Source of the DNA: Diplonema papillatum
Taxonomy: Eukaryota; Euglenozoa; Diplonemea; Diplonemida; Diplonemidae
NCBI GenBank assembly: GCA_030068145.1
Contig: JAPJBO010000093.1
Span: 186,001-250,000, forward strand
Reading direction: 5' to 3'
Length of the DNA: 64,000 nt
Under the pieces are notes generated by a model. The model worked only from the letters and a program-made list of their open reading frames with translations, did no database searches and was not told the origin of the DNA. Positions 10,030 to 19,521 of the stretch are shown in pieces (positions within the stretch are counted from its first letter, which is position 1; each line of letters starts with the position of its first letter). The position numbers were made by a program, and so were the translations under genes.

Positions 10030-10216
10030 TTGTAGCCGTGTTGTGTATAAGGCTTCGTGGGGGCCTGGTCAACCACCTCATCACTATATGGCACAAACCT
10101 TTCTCGACAGTGATGGGTCTCCATGAAGAAGAGAATTCTAAAGCAAGACCTGCCCCCTGCGCCTGCTGTCTCCGGCTGCTTCGGCAGACGACACATACTA
10201 CTACTACTACTACTAC
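10030..10216 (+). repeat. R6 repeat ending in ACACATAC(TAC)n
   Basis: GGGGGCCTGGTCAACCACCT and CTGTCTCCGGCTGCTTCGGC match 49535-49725 in the same orientation. Both end in GACGACACATACTACTAC. The shared 3' boundary with a simple tail suggests a non-LTR retroposon end. Confidence 0.65.
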
Positions 10217-10345
10217 TTATAAGCACTCGCTTTGTAGGAAATGCTTGCCAGTTGCGATAGATCAAAGGAGGTAAAAGTGTTGTAGCCCACACGAAACACA
10301 GGTAAATCTGGGTTTGTGGCGGGCGTAAGCATTCAACAAAAAAGC
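10217..10345 (+). repeat. R1 repeat, 5' two thirds
   Basis: TATAAGCACTCGCTTTGTAG through GTAAATCTGGGTTTGTGGCG to ATTCAACAAAAAAG. It is joined directly to the R6 (TAC)n tail, so either R1 landed in the tail or the tail marks an R1 target. Confidence 0.85.
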
Positions 10346-10361
10346 ATGATGCTGCAGGGAA

Positions 10362-10455
10362 TAGTTGACTCTTGAGTTCGTGCTAGCCAAAATTGTGGAG
10401 TCGGAAGAACCTTCCATAACCTAAAGCAGGACCGACTCCCCCTTTCGTGTCAAGC
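10362..10455 (+). repeat. R9 repeat
   Basis: GAGTTCGTGCT...TGTGGAGTC...AACCTAAAGCAGGACC then a C-rich stretch and TTTCGTGTC. Related copies are at 14735, 41893 and 47730, all on the same strand. Confidence 0.5.
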
Positions 10456-11478
10456 GAAGGTGCCTTTTCAAGGACGTGGTATGTGATGTAGTCGAGCTTG
10501 GGGGGCCCATCGTTCAACGGAGCGAATAAGATCGTCCGCGCCCATCGGCGGCGGACTCTTTAGAGCTTTTTTCCACGAGTTGTAGGGGAGCAGGAAAAGG
10601 GACACGAGGCACAAGCAAACCCCTCTTCCCGTCTTCCTAAAGCACCGAAAGTGTCCCCGCTCTCCCCCTTTTTTTTTTTGAAAGAACGAAAACAAGAAAC
10701 AGTCTCCAAAAGAAAACGTTCGCCGTGAACGAGTAACACGAACCCCACGAATAGAAGCCGCAAACAACAACGACCGAAGAGGCGGGCAGGGTGTGCGGCC
10801 GAAGGCGGGTGGGGGGGGAGACAGAAAAGAAAGAAATAACCCTCCCTCGCCCCCTTCGCCCCCACCCTGCCATGTTTTCTCCCTCATTTTCCTTTTGAAG
10901 AAGGGCGTGTTAAGCATCGAAGGTGCATGAGAGGCTAGATGTTTGCCAAGATTTCTTCCGTACTACACGAACCATTTCTTATACAAATAGCCAGTGATTT
11001 CATACGTGAATAACACGTGACACATCATGTGATCACGTGTCTTTTTACTGTACATACTGGTATGTGATTGTATGTATTGTTTTCGCATGCTGTATCCAAC
11101 AGCATGCCCACAGCGACAAGAAGTGGGTCGTGAACGGCATCGTTCGGCATACGCTTACAACTGGGGTTGCCTCCAGCCCGCCAGAAAAAGAAGGCAGTCT
11201 GAAAAAGAAAGAAGAGAAAAAAGGTTGCCTGCCACCTCCGCCTCCCCCTCGGCGTTGTGCCGACAGTACTTGTTTGTTCGCAGCCACCTGCTTCCAACCC
11301 TCTTCCCGCCCCCCCCCCCCCCCCCCCCACTCCAATGGGGGACAAAGGGACCAATGCGCGTCGTTCCAAGCAGGCGCGCAACCTCCGAACCGGAGTTATA
11401 TCACATTGGCCTGCTGAGGAAGGGGTCGGCCAGCGAGGCATGAGCAAAACCTCCAGGGCTGCACGGCTTTCTCTTAAA
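10456..11478. other. intergenic; hairpin and C-run, no gene
   Basis: No gene is seen. A GCATGCTGT...ACAGCATGC hairpin lies at about 11086-11108 and also at 15774-15796. A C tract of roughly 20 bases lies near 11309-11330. Long proline- or glycine-rich frames here come from the C runs. Confidence 0.5.
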
Positions 11479-11680
11479 ACCACCTGCTTTGCACAACAGG
11501 CCGGCCGTTGAGAACAACACAGGGGGAATGTGGCCGTAAGCAGCGCACAACGCGCGGAGGTACATCTGGGCTCAGTGCGAGGAGTGTAAGCGTTCGACGA
11601 AAGAAACCCATCGCTGTACTGTTTCTCCTCGCCCCTCCCTACCGCATCCGAACAACAGCACCGGACGTCTCCGAGTATTT
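11479..11680 (+). repeat. R1 repeat, diverged copy
   Basis: CACCTGCTTTG, CATCTGGGCTCAGTG, GTAAGCGTTCGACGAAAG, CTGTACTGTTTCTCC and a closing CCGAGTATTT follow the R1 order. Confidence 0.6.
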
Positions 11681-12243
11681 ACGAAGGCGGTTCTGGTTTC
11701 GGGGGCCCCGGGGCAGAATATGTCTTGGATATGAAAAGCGCATGGTGCTTGCACCACTGTGGCCGGGGGTTTTAACCGCAAGGGGGAAGCCTGGTGTCTT
11801 ATCACGATCTAGACCGCCTGGGGCCCTGCCTGTTGCCAAGGCATGGCGAACGTGCGGCCCCCTCTCTCGTCTCTTATTCGATCCTTTCCCGTGAAGAACC
11901 CCGAGTTCGTCGCAACTTTCCTACCGCTCACCCCCCTCCCTTCACCCCCCCGCCTTCTTTCTGTTTGTGGCTTCCTTGTTTTTCCTTTCGCGATTCGATG
12001 TGTGTTCTCTGCTTTTCTTCTTTTTTTAGTTCCTTCCTCCTTCCAAGATCCCGTCTTCTGTGAAGCAAACCCCACCACGGCACTTGTACTCTGGTAGCTC
12101 CCCACTGTTTCGTTTCCTCCTCATTCTTGCGCTGCTGCATACGACGCGGGTTTGCGGGTTTGCGAATACGGCAAAGGAACTATGGGGGATTCGACGTCTC
12201 TACTCCCGTCCAGAAGACAGACGCCACCGCCGCAGAACGATCC
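11681..12243. other. upstream intergenic DNA, no gene
   Basis: C/T-rich DNA without recognisable gene or repeat. Confidence 0.5.
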
Positions 12244-12870
<627 letters not shown>

Positions 12871-14001
12871 ATGTTGAACGTCCGGACTTTTTCGACCGTC
12901 GACACGAAAGGGGAAGTGGTGACGCTGCAAAAGTGCTGCACGCACAACGAGTGGGACAACGTGCGGGTGCTGAAGGGGTCGATGACGCTACGGTGCCGGA
13001 TATGCCAGAAGCAGTGGCGGGCGAAGACGGAGATCGCGTGGGGCGTCCTCCGCTGCCCCGAGTTCTTGGCCGGCGGAACTTGCAGCAGCGGCGACGCGTG
13101 TGGCAAGCTGCACATCCACTACCGCAAGCAGAGCCTGCACGACCGCGTCGAAAAGCACGGCGAACTCGTCCTGTACTGCACCAAGGACAAACAGGGCTGC
13201 CTGGCCTCCGTTCAGCAGGAGGTCGCTGCGTTCCTCGTCGGTGCTCTGGTGGCGCTTGCGTCCACATTGCACGACGGACACTCCACCATCGCGCAACGCA
13301 ACGCAGGCTCCCACCAGCAAGCCCCAGGTAGCTGCACCGGACAACCATCCGTTCACGTTCCTGTGCCGTACCTTCCGCAGACGTTCGTCCCTTGTATGCC
13401 GATGGGCATGCCTTCGTTTCCGCCGACGTTTACCACGCTGTCGCACCTACAGGCAGCGCAAAGCGTCCAGTCTCTTCAGGCGCTGCGCTCGATGCAATCC
13501 TTGCACCTGCCCGCGGTCCGGTGCGCGTCCAGGAACGAAACGCCGCCAGCGGCGAGGAAGCAGCACAGCAGCCCGTCGTCCTCCGGCGGGCTGACGGACG
13601 CCGCGTCGTCGTCGTCGTCGTTGTCTTCGTCAACGTCGTGGTGGGCGTCGCAGCAGCGGTGTTCGGCGGAAGCGGGGCAGCAGGTGCCCCGGTCCGACAC
13701 CAGCACGTCGAGCAGGGACCCCCTCGACTTGCTCCTGGAGGAGGACATCATCGCGTCACCGGCGACGCCGCCGACGCCGCCGGCCGAGCTGGCCGACGTC
13801 GAAGCCGGCTGCTTCGCCTTCGGCGCATCGGCGTGCCTCCGCGCCACCGACGCGGAGGCGGAGGTTTGCCCGTCCGTCGTCACCGCCGCCCTCGGCCTCA
13901 CCCCGACCTTCGGCCCCACGGCCTTCAACTTCCTCCCCTCCGGCTCCGCCTTCGCCATGCGCCCCCTGTACCCCCAGTGGAACAGCCTCTCGGCCCAGTA
14001 G
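12871..14001 (+). CDS. CCCH zinc-finger protein, intronless, 376 aa
   Basis: A single open frame with strongly coding-like GC-rich composition from 12900 on. Residues 22-49 form a Cys/His-Trp module (KCCTHNEWDNVRV then LRCRICQKQW), with C22/C23, H25, C42 and C45 as likely metal ligands. Residues 62-81 form a CCCH finger: C62-x8-C71-x5-C77-x3-H81. CCCH fingers usually bind RNA, so a post-transcriptional role is likely but inferred. The remainder is low complexity: Gln/Ala/Ser-rich near 190-210, Ser-rich near 230-260, and Pro/Ala/Glu-rich to the stop TAG. The start is the first ATG of the frame, nine codons before conserved-looking sequence. The module pairing resembles alveolate proteins I remember, without proof. 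No partner genes adjoin it. Confidence 0.8.
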   Translation: MLNVRTFSTVDTKGEVVTLQKCCTHNEWDNVRVLKGSMTLRCRICQKQWRAKTEIAWGVLRCPEFLAGGTCSSGDACGKLHIHYRKQSLHDRVEKHGELVLYCTKDKQGCLASVQQEVAAFLVGALVALASTLHDGHSTIAQRNAGSHQQAPGSCTGQPSVHVPVPYLPQTFVPCMPMGMPSFPPTFTTLSHLQAAQSVQSLQALRSMQSLHLPAVRCASRNETPPAARKQHSSPSSSGGLTDAASSSSSLSSSTSWWASQQRCSAEAGQQVPRSDTSTSSRDPLDLLLEEDIIASPATPPTPPAELADVEAGCFAFGASACLRATDAEAEVCPSVVTAALGLTPTFGPTAFNFLPSGSAFAMRPLYPQWNSLSAQ

Positions 14002-14099
14002 GCTTTCTTTTCTTCATTTTCGTAATTACTGTCGTGGGAGGGGAACCCGCATACCCTCACCTTCGTCAGGACCTGCGTGAGGAGCGTGATCCCACTAAG

Positions 14100-14132
14100 C
14101 ATGGAATTTCAACCGAACTTTTACCTCTAAAA
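14100..14132 (+). repeat. R2 3'-end fragment
   Basis: GGAATTTCAACCGAACTTTT then CCTCTAAAA matches the conserved R2 3' end. Confidence 0.5.
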
Positions 14133-14182
14133 CCCCCTAACCTCAGAGATTCGAGATCTTGCAGTGGGAGCAACCCGATAGG

Positions 14183-14401
14183 ATTTTTTTTTGTATAAGC
14201 ACCTGCTTTGTAGGAAATGCTTGAGGAGACTGCTAAAAGATCAAAGGAGGTAAATGTGCTGTAGCCCACACAAAACACAGGTGAATCTGGGTTCAGTGGC
14301 GGGCGTAAGCGTTCAACAAAAAAGCCCCACTTTGTAGTTGTATTGTTTCTCCCCCTCTAGCCTCCTTTGAAACGAGCACAAGGCAGTCCCTCGAGTATTT
14401 T
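14183..14401 (+). repeat. R1 repeat, near full length
   Basis: Runs from a T tract with TGTATAAGCACCTGCTTTG through AAACACAGGTGAATCTGG, GGCGGGCGTAAGCGTTCAAC and GTTGTATTGTTTCTCCCCC to CTCGAGTATTTT, about 215 bp. Read on the minus strand it ends ...GCTTATACAAAAAAAA, an A tail, as expected of a SINE. I see no clear tRNA or 7SL head, so its promoter type is open. Confidence 0.85.
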
Positions 14402-14734
14402 TAGAAAAAGAGGTTACCCTCACTGAAACTGGTTGCTCACGGGAATCTTTTCGTTTTCGTAGTCGGACTGTGCCTGTCGGGAGCATTTACGAACCAACGG
14501 CCGCGCATGTGGAAGTCTGAATGCACAACCAATCAAGGTGCTGGCACGGAAAACCTGATCCAAGAGAGAGGTTTGTTCTGCACACCACAAAGCTTAGAAT
14601 CTGTTGGTGCTGATATGTCGCCGTTGCTTCGTTCACCAGTGCAAGTCCCGGCTCCTGAGAGAGTTCCTTTTTCTGAAAAGCGCGCAAGTGAGACACGGTA
14701 CACAGGTACTGCAGGGAGGGGGGCTACGTAGTTC
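14402..14734. other. intergenic, no gene
   Basis: Nothing recognisable. Confidence 0.5.
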
Positions 14735-14825
14735 TGTGCTGCTCACGAGAGGCGGATGTCCGGCGCATCAGAATCCAATAAAACAAACAGGACCGAGCCC
14801 CCCTCCCTTCGTGTCAGAAAAGCAC
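14735..14825 (+). repeat. R9 repeat
   Basis: GCTGCTCACGA...AAAACAAACAGGACCGAG followed by a C run and CTTCGTGTCAG. Same orientation as the other R9 copies. Confidence 0.5.
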
Positions 14826-15084
14826 AGACAACGCAGAGCGTCGTTGTAAACATCAAAACATCAAAGGAGGGGGGGCGTCGCGCCGACTTCGCAAACTGTA
14901 CACACCCGCGCAAATCCCTTTTGTTTTGAGTTTGGCGCACAAGCCGAAAAGGGAAAAGTCCCTTTTCCTCAACAACGATTTTATCCTGCGATGCCTCACT
15001 CGTTGTTGAGTAGACCTCTTGATGCTGCTTTCACGTGGCATGACAACAAGTTGAGATGGATCACGACCCATTTCCAGTGAAGAA

Positions 15085-15460
15085 ACAATGAGCAAACGGG
15101 GTTAAATGGAAACGGCACCACCAATCGGAATAGAAAAAAGAAAGAAGCAAGCAGAGTTGAAATGGACCATTTGCAAAGGAAGCAATGATCAAACAGAGTT
15201 GAATTGGAAACGGGACCACCATCCGCAAAGAAAGCAATGACCAAACAGAGTTGAAATGGAAACGGCACCGCAAATTGGAATAGAAAAAAAGGAGCAAAGT
15301 CGAAATGGAGACGGCACCATTCGCAAAAGAAAGCAATAATGAAATGGAAACGGGGCCACCATTCGCAAAGAAAGCAATGACCAAACAGAGTTGAAATGGA
15401 AACGACACCGCAAATTGGAATAGAAAAGCAAAAAGGAGCAAACAGAGTTGAAACGGGAAC
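15085..15460. repeat. minisatellite of A-rich units with AGAGTTGAAATGGAAACG
   Basis: Irregular units of roughly 30-60 bp combine four blocks: AACAGAGTTGAAATGGAAACG, CACCGCAAATTGGAATAGAAA (each only in part per unit), CACCATTCGCAAAGAAAGCA and ATGACCA. About six to seven cycles are seen. The minus frames are open and repetitive, but this follows from the array. Confidence 0.85.
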
Positions 15461-16690
15461 CGACGGAAAGTCAGGTTTCATCACAGCAGAGCTACTCACG
15501 CCCATGTTCCCAAACTCACTCCCAAAGCGAAGCCAAAACCACCACTCCACAGAACCGAAGACTTGGAAGACTATAACTCCAAAACACCCGCTTCGCAGAA
15601 AGCAAGGAAACAGTAGCTAAAAGCAGCGAGCAAAACAGAGGAAAACCTCGTCGCATTTTTCACTATTTCTTCCTCCCCGTCACATCAAGACGAAAACTGG
15701 TATCGCGAGATCAAACAAAAGCTGCTCCGGAAAACTGGGGCCTATAGCCCCAACAAGCCTTGTGTGTGAGCTTTGCATGCTGTACCGACAGCATGCCGGC
15801 TGTCGGCGGCGTGCTATGGTTTCGATGAAAGAAAATGGATTGTATATCGCAAAAACGAGCGTGTCAGACACCTGCAATTAGAAAAACACTCTGAAGATTC
15901 AGGCGAAGCTCGCTCTCAAAGCAAAAAAGAATGGACCTACCAGCGACCTTCCGGCGGGTTACGACTGAGGGGTGGGGAAGCAGACAAGCGAACCATCGCC
16001 CCAGCCTTCCAGCACACTACAGTCCCCAGAACACTGTTTCCGCATCCGTTATCCCCCTACTCCGGGCCTAAAAGGGGCGGTCCCCTACCCTCCCCGCCCC
16101 TTTTTTTAAGTATGAAACCGGCGATCGTAAAAGAAGAAGGCTCTTCCGACGATTACGGTCAATACCCGGCTGCTAACCCGGAGAGCCATCGTTTTTTTTT
16201 CCCCGCCCCTCGGAGTTCTTGGCAGACACGAGAATTATTGTTGGGGTTTGCGTTTGTTTCGCATCGCAGCCAACGGTGAGGAAAGAGGGATTCTGCACAG
16301 GCGGCAGCTTTGCAAGATGCAACCCGTGAACTTCCATCTGAAGCACTCGCGAAACAGAACGAGCGAGGGTCCTGCAATGAAGTGCCTGGTTCAACAACAA
16401 GTCGGCCTTCCCAACCACTCCACTTGGAGCGAGGGTAGGAGGGGTGGCGCCCCTTGAGTTACAGCTGTATCATGCTCAGTTTCGGTCCCGAAGACGGGTG
16501 TCGGTCTGAGTGGTCCCCGCTATTGAGTAATACGGGCCCGATAAATTCGAAAGGCACCAGTCAATTATGTCTACGAACCATCGGTTTTCAAAGTTGCATT
16601 TTCTGTCCTCTTACCTGGCGACAGATGCGCGCAAAACGAAACCTCCAGCATTGCAACAAGGAAGACCCGCCCCCGCTTCCTGCTTCGGAT
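15461..16690. other. intergenic, no gene; one hairpin
   Basis: Contains the GCATGCTGT...ACAGCATGC hairpin at 15774-15796. No convincing gene. Frames such as 15773-16279 lack domains. Confidence 0.5.
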
Positions 16691-16691
16691 T

Positions 16692-17000
16692 AGCTGCTTT
16701 GTAGGAAATACTCGCGAGATGCCGTTAGTTAGGTGCAAATTGACAGAAATGTACTGCAGTCGCCTCAGACCACAGGAAAGCCTGGGTTAGAACACCCGCC
16801 TTCAAGAAAAAGAGATACACTTGTACTGTTTCTACTACGCTTCGGCTGACACTAATTGCGCACTTAACCATTGAATCCAAAAATGTTTGCAAAGGTGCCC
16901 GAAATGCTTTGTTGGCAAAACCCCTTTTTACATTTCCTCCCCCGCCCCGCTAGCCTCCGCCGAAGAAGCACTGGGCGGCCTCCTCCGAGTATTTTCAAGC
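16692..17000 (+). repeat. R1 repeat, diverged and interrupted
   Basis: GCTTTGTAGGAAATACTCG and CTGTTTCTACTACGC lie on the left. GCTAGCCTCCGCCGAAG and CTCCGAGTATTTTCAAG lie on the right. About 100 bp of unrelated DNA (about 16850-16945) separates them, so something inserted into this copy. Confidence 0.55.
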
Positions 17001-17239
17001 GGCGCTTCATGTCGCGTGCCCTTGCGCACCTCTTCCCAAGTTCTGAAAGCGCCGGTGATGTCTTGTCCTCCGCGACCCCCGAGAAAGCGTGGTGACCTCT
17101 GCAGGTTTGCACAACTGACTGCAACGCAGCGCTTCTGCTGCTCCGCTCCTCCACGCTCGTGGCACGGGCGGCTGGGACGAGCTACGCGCAGCCGCCTAAC
17201 GGACCAGGATCACCGCTGTCCCGCTCACCGCTGTCCTGC

Positions 17240-17365
17240 AGACACTCAGGTTCCGCGCTGATGATGGTTCGCCTGTGTATTCTGGCAAGGGATCGAATTA
17301 CGGTGCAGATGGGACCAGTGCGGCGTTGAGTGCAACAATTTCAAGCACAGTCTTGCTGAACACCC
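17240..17365 (+). repeat. R7 repeat
   Basis: GGTTCCGCGCTG...GACCAGTGCGGCGTTGAG...TTTCAAGCAC matches 30955-31125 and the split copy at 56.3/57.5 kb. Confidence 0.6.
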
Positions 17366-19504
17366 ACCCATCAATCTGCCGCAATCTCTATACTCTATCT
17401 TACGTTGTGGGGCAGCCTCCCCTTGATAGAGTTGCCTCGGCGATTGTTTCCAGAAGGGCGTTAGCCCCGATTGGCACGGCACCCGCATGTTGAAGGCAAC
17501 ACCGAAAAACGACGAAAACGCGCAGACGCGTTCTCGAACGGCTGCCTTGGCTTTTGACGACTCGGATCCACGGTACGAACATCACTGGCGAAATGGGGCA
17601 TGCTTCCTCTCAATCCCGCCTTCTTCCCTTTTCTTGCTGCCAAGGAGCTCTGGGTTTTCGTGTCTTGCCTGCGTGATTTAAATTTTTGCGCGGATCTGCC
17701 AACGTGTTGCGGCCGCAGAGAGGCCTGACAACACCGCAGCCGTAGTGACACACATGAGCTGTATGTGGGCTGTTAATAATAATAGTACAAGGTTGTGTAA
17801 GCTGCTAGGACCTGCGTGCAAACGCGTCAACCATGCGGACATGCGTCGGGACGTCGAACACGCGCTCGTACCTTGAAAGTGATAGGCATCTCTTGAAATT
17901 GCTACCATCGATGTTTTCGCCAGCAACTGCATCGCATTACCTGCCGACGTTGCACCACGGTTTATCAGGTCCATCTCGACGTCCCCTGGAGCGTGCATAG
18001 AATTTCCTGGTGCTGTGTCTCACGGTATACCGCCGCGGTCTATCAGGAAACTCATGGACATGGCGACCCCTTTACCCTTTTCGATGGTGCACACGAGCAC
18101 AGTGGACACGGCCGCGTCCAGCCAGCACCCCCACGTGACATGCTCCTCTGGGTGCTTACCACACCGGAGGGGGTCAGTCGCCGCCGTTTTTTCTAGAAAG
18201 GCAGCGCCTCAGGAAGGTGAAGTCAGCGTTCGACGAATGCACGCAGGGTCTTGTTTCCAGCGACGGGCTTGCAACCAGACACTGACTGGTGAGGTGACCT
18301 ACCCCCTCCCTATAGACATGAAGCTAAGATGTCTCCCCTCCCCCCTACGTCCCCCATCAACCCCTAATAATTTTGTTTTCCCTAGCTTCCAACTCCTTGC
18401 TAGCTTTTCAACGAGCGCGTCGGCGCACCCTTTGCTAGAACGAGCGCTGGTCTAGCCGAAAACCAGTGCCACCCACCCTCCAGCACCTTATGAGCGACAA
18501 AAAAGATGGACTGCGTGTATGTGTGTTCGTGTTGGAATACGGTTCCGTATTTTTAGAACTAACAATCTTGCGGGTTGCCCTTCAATGTATTGTGCAGGCT
18601 AAAAAGACGTAGGCAGCGTGTTTTGGTGGTTGATCAGGATTCCTTACCTGAATATACGCAGGGTAAATACAAGTGGGAAAAACGATCACCCGGCACGCAC
18701 AAGCAAATGTGAATGGCGAAGAGCACGCCCATAGCGGCTGTGTTCTCTGCTGTTCCGCTGTCTCCCAGCTTTTGAAAAAGACTTGATGCATCAAACGTGC
18801 ATGAGAGAGTGTTCCGCTCAATTGTTAACCTATGATTCCCCCCCATCCCGTCCTAAAGGTATTGACAAGGTATCTACACAGCATGACCTGAGCTGTCGAC
18901 AGCTCAGGTGGTGTTAACGAGCGCGTCCGCGCACCCCATTGCGATTCTAAATCACACCCCACTGCCCTCGCTGGTCTAACCTAGAACCAGAGACACAACC
19001 AGTATGAGCGGCAAGAAAAATGATGGACCAGTGTGCCCTTGTGTGTGTGTGTTCAAGTTCAGGGCTTAAAGTGGGCAACGGCTGAATCGAAGGAGAGCCC
19101 GTTTGTCACTTTCACCAGTCGGCTTTGAGTTCCCGACAGGCTTCTTTCGGGTTCCGTCACTCCTCTCCGGAGGGTGGGTGGGGCGGGATCCTTCGGGGAC
19201 GGATAGAGCGTTGGAGGTTCGCCATCCGGCACTCGGCTCAAGACTTCCGTTTTCATCTTGCGGTGTTAGCTGCACGGGGCTTTCGGCCCCGTACAACAAC
19301 TGAATGTCTGTACACAGGCGGCAAACCTCACCCGAGGATGTGGCAAGCTCTCTCTGTGCAACGAGCTTGCAACTCAGCTGTTCAAAACTCCTGGTGCAAG
19401 CACCCGTCATGGTCGGCAGTCGCCACCTGGGTCACAGTTTTGAGTCCTGTTCCGAAACTCGCTCGCACGAGGAAGTGGCGTGAATCTCTCGTCGACAAGC
19501 ATTC
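17366..19504. other. intergenic, no gene; perfect palindrome at 18891
   Basis: No gene recognised over about 2.1 kb. A 22-bp perfect palindrome centred on GTCGAC (arms CTGAGCT/AGCTCAG) lies at about 18889-18910. The flanking text 'gagcgcgtc.gcgcaccc' occurs twice (about 18413 and 18918), a short direct repeat. Confidence 0.5.
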
Positions 19505-19521
19505 TGTGTGTGTGTGTGTGT
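19505..19521 (+). repeat. (TG)n flank of LINE, 3' side
   Basis: TG run directly abutting the LINE 3' end. The matching run is at 24590-24632. Confidence 0.9.

Noticed and set aside
15040-15550. 184-codon minus frame with repeated Phe/Cys-rich segments
   Set aside because: The repetition follows the minisatellite and alternative frames are equally open and repetitive.
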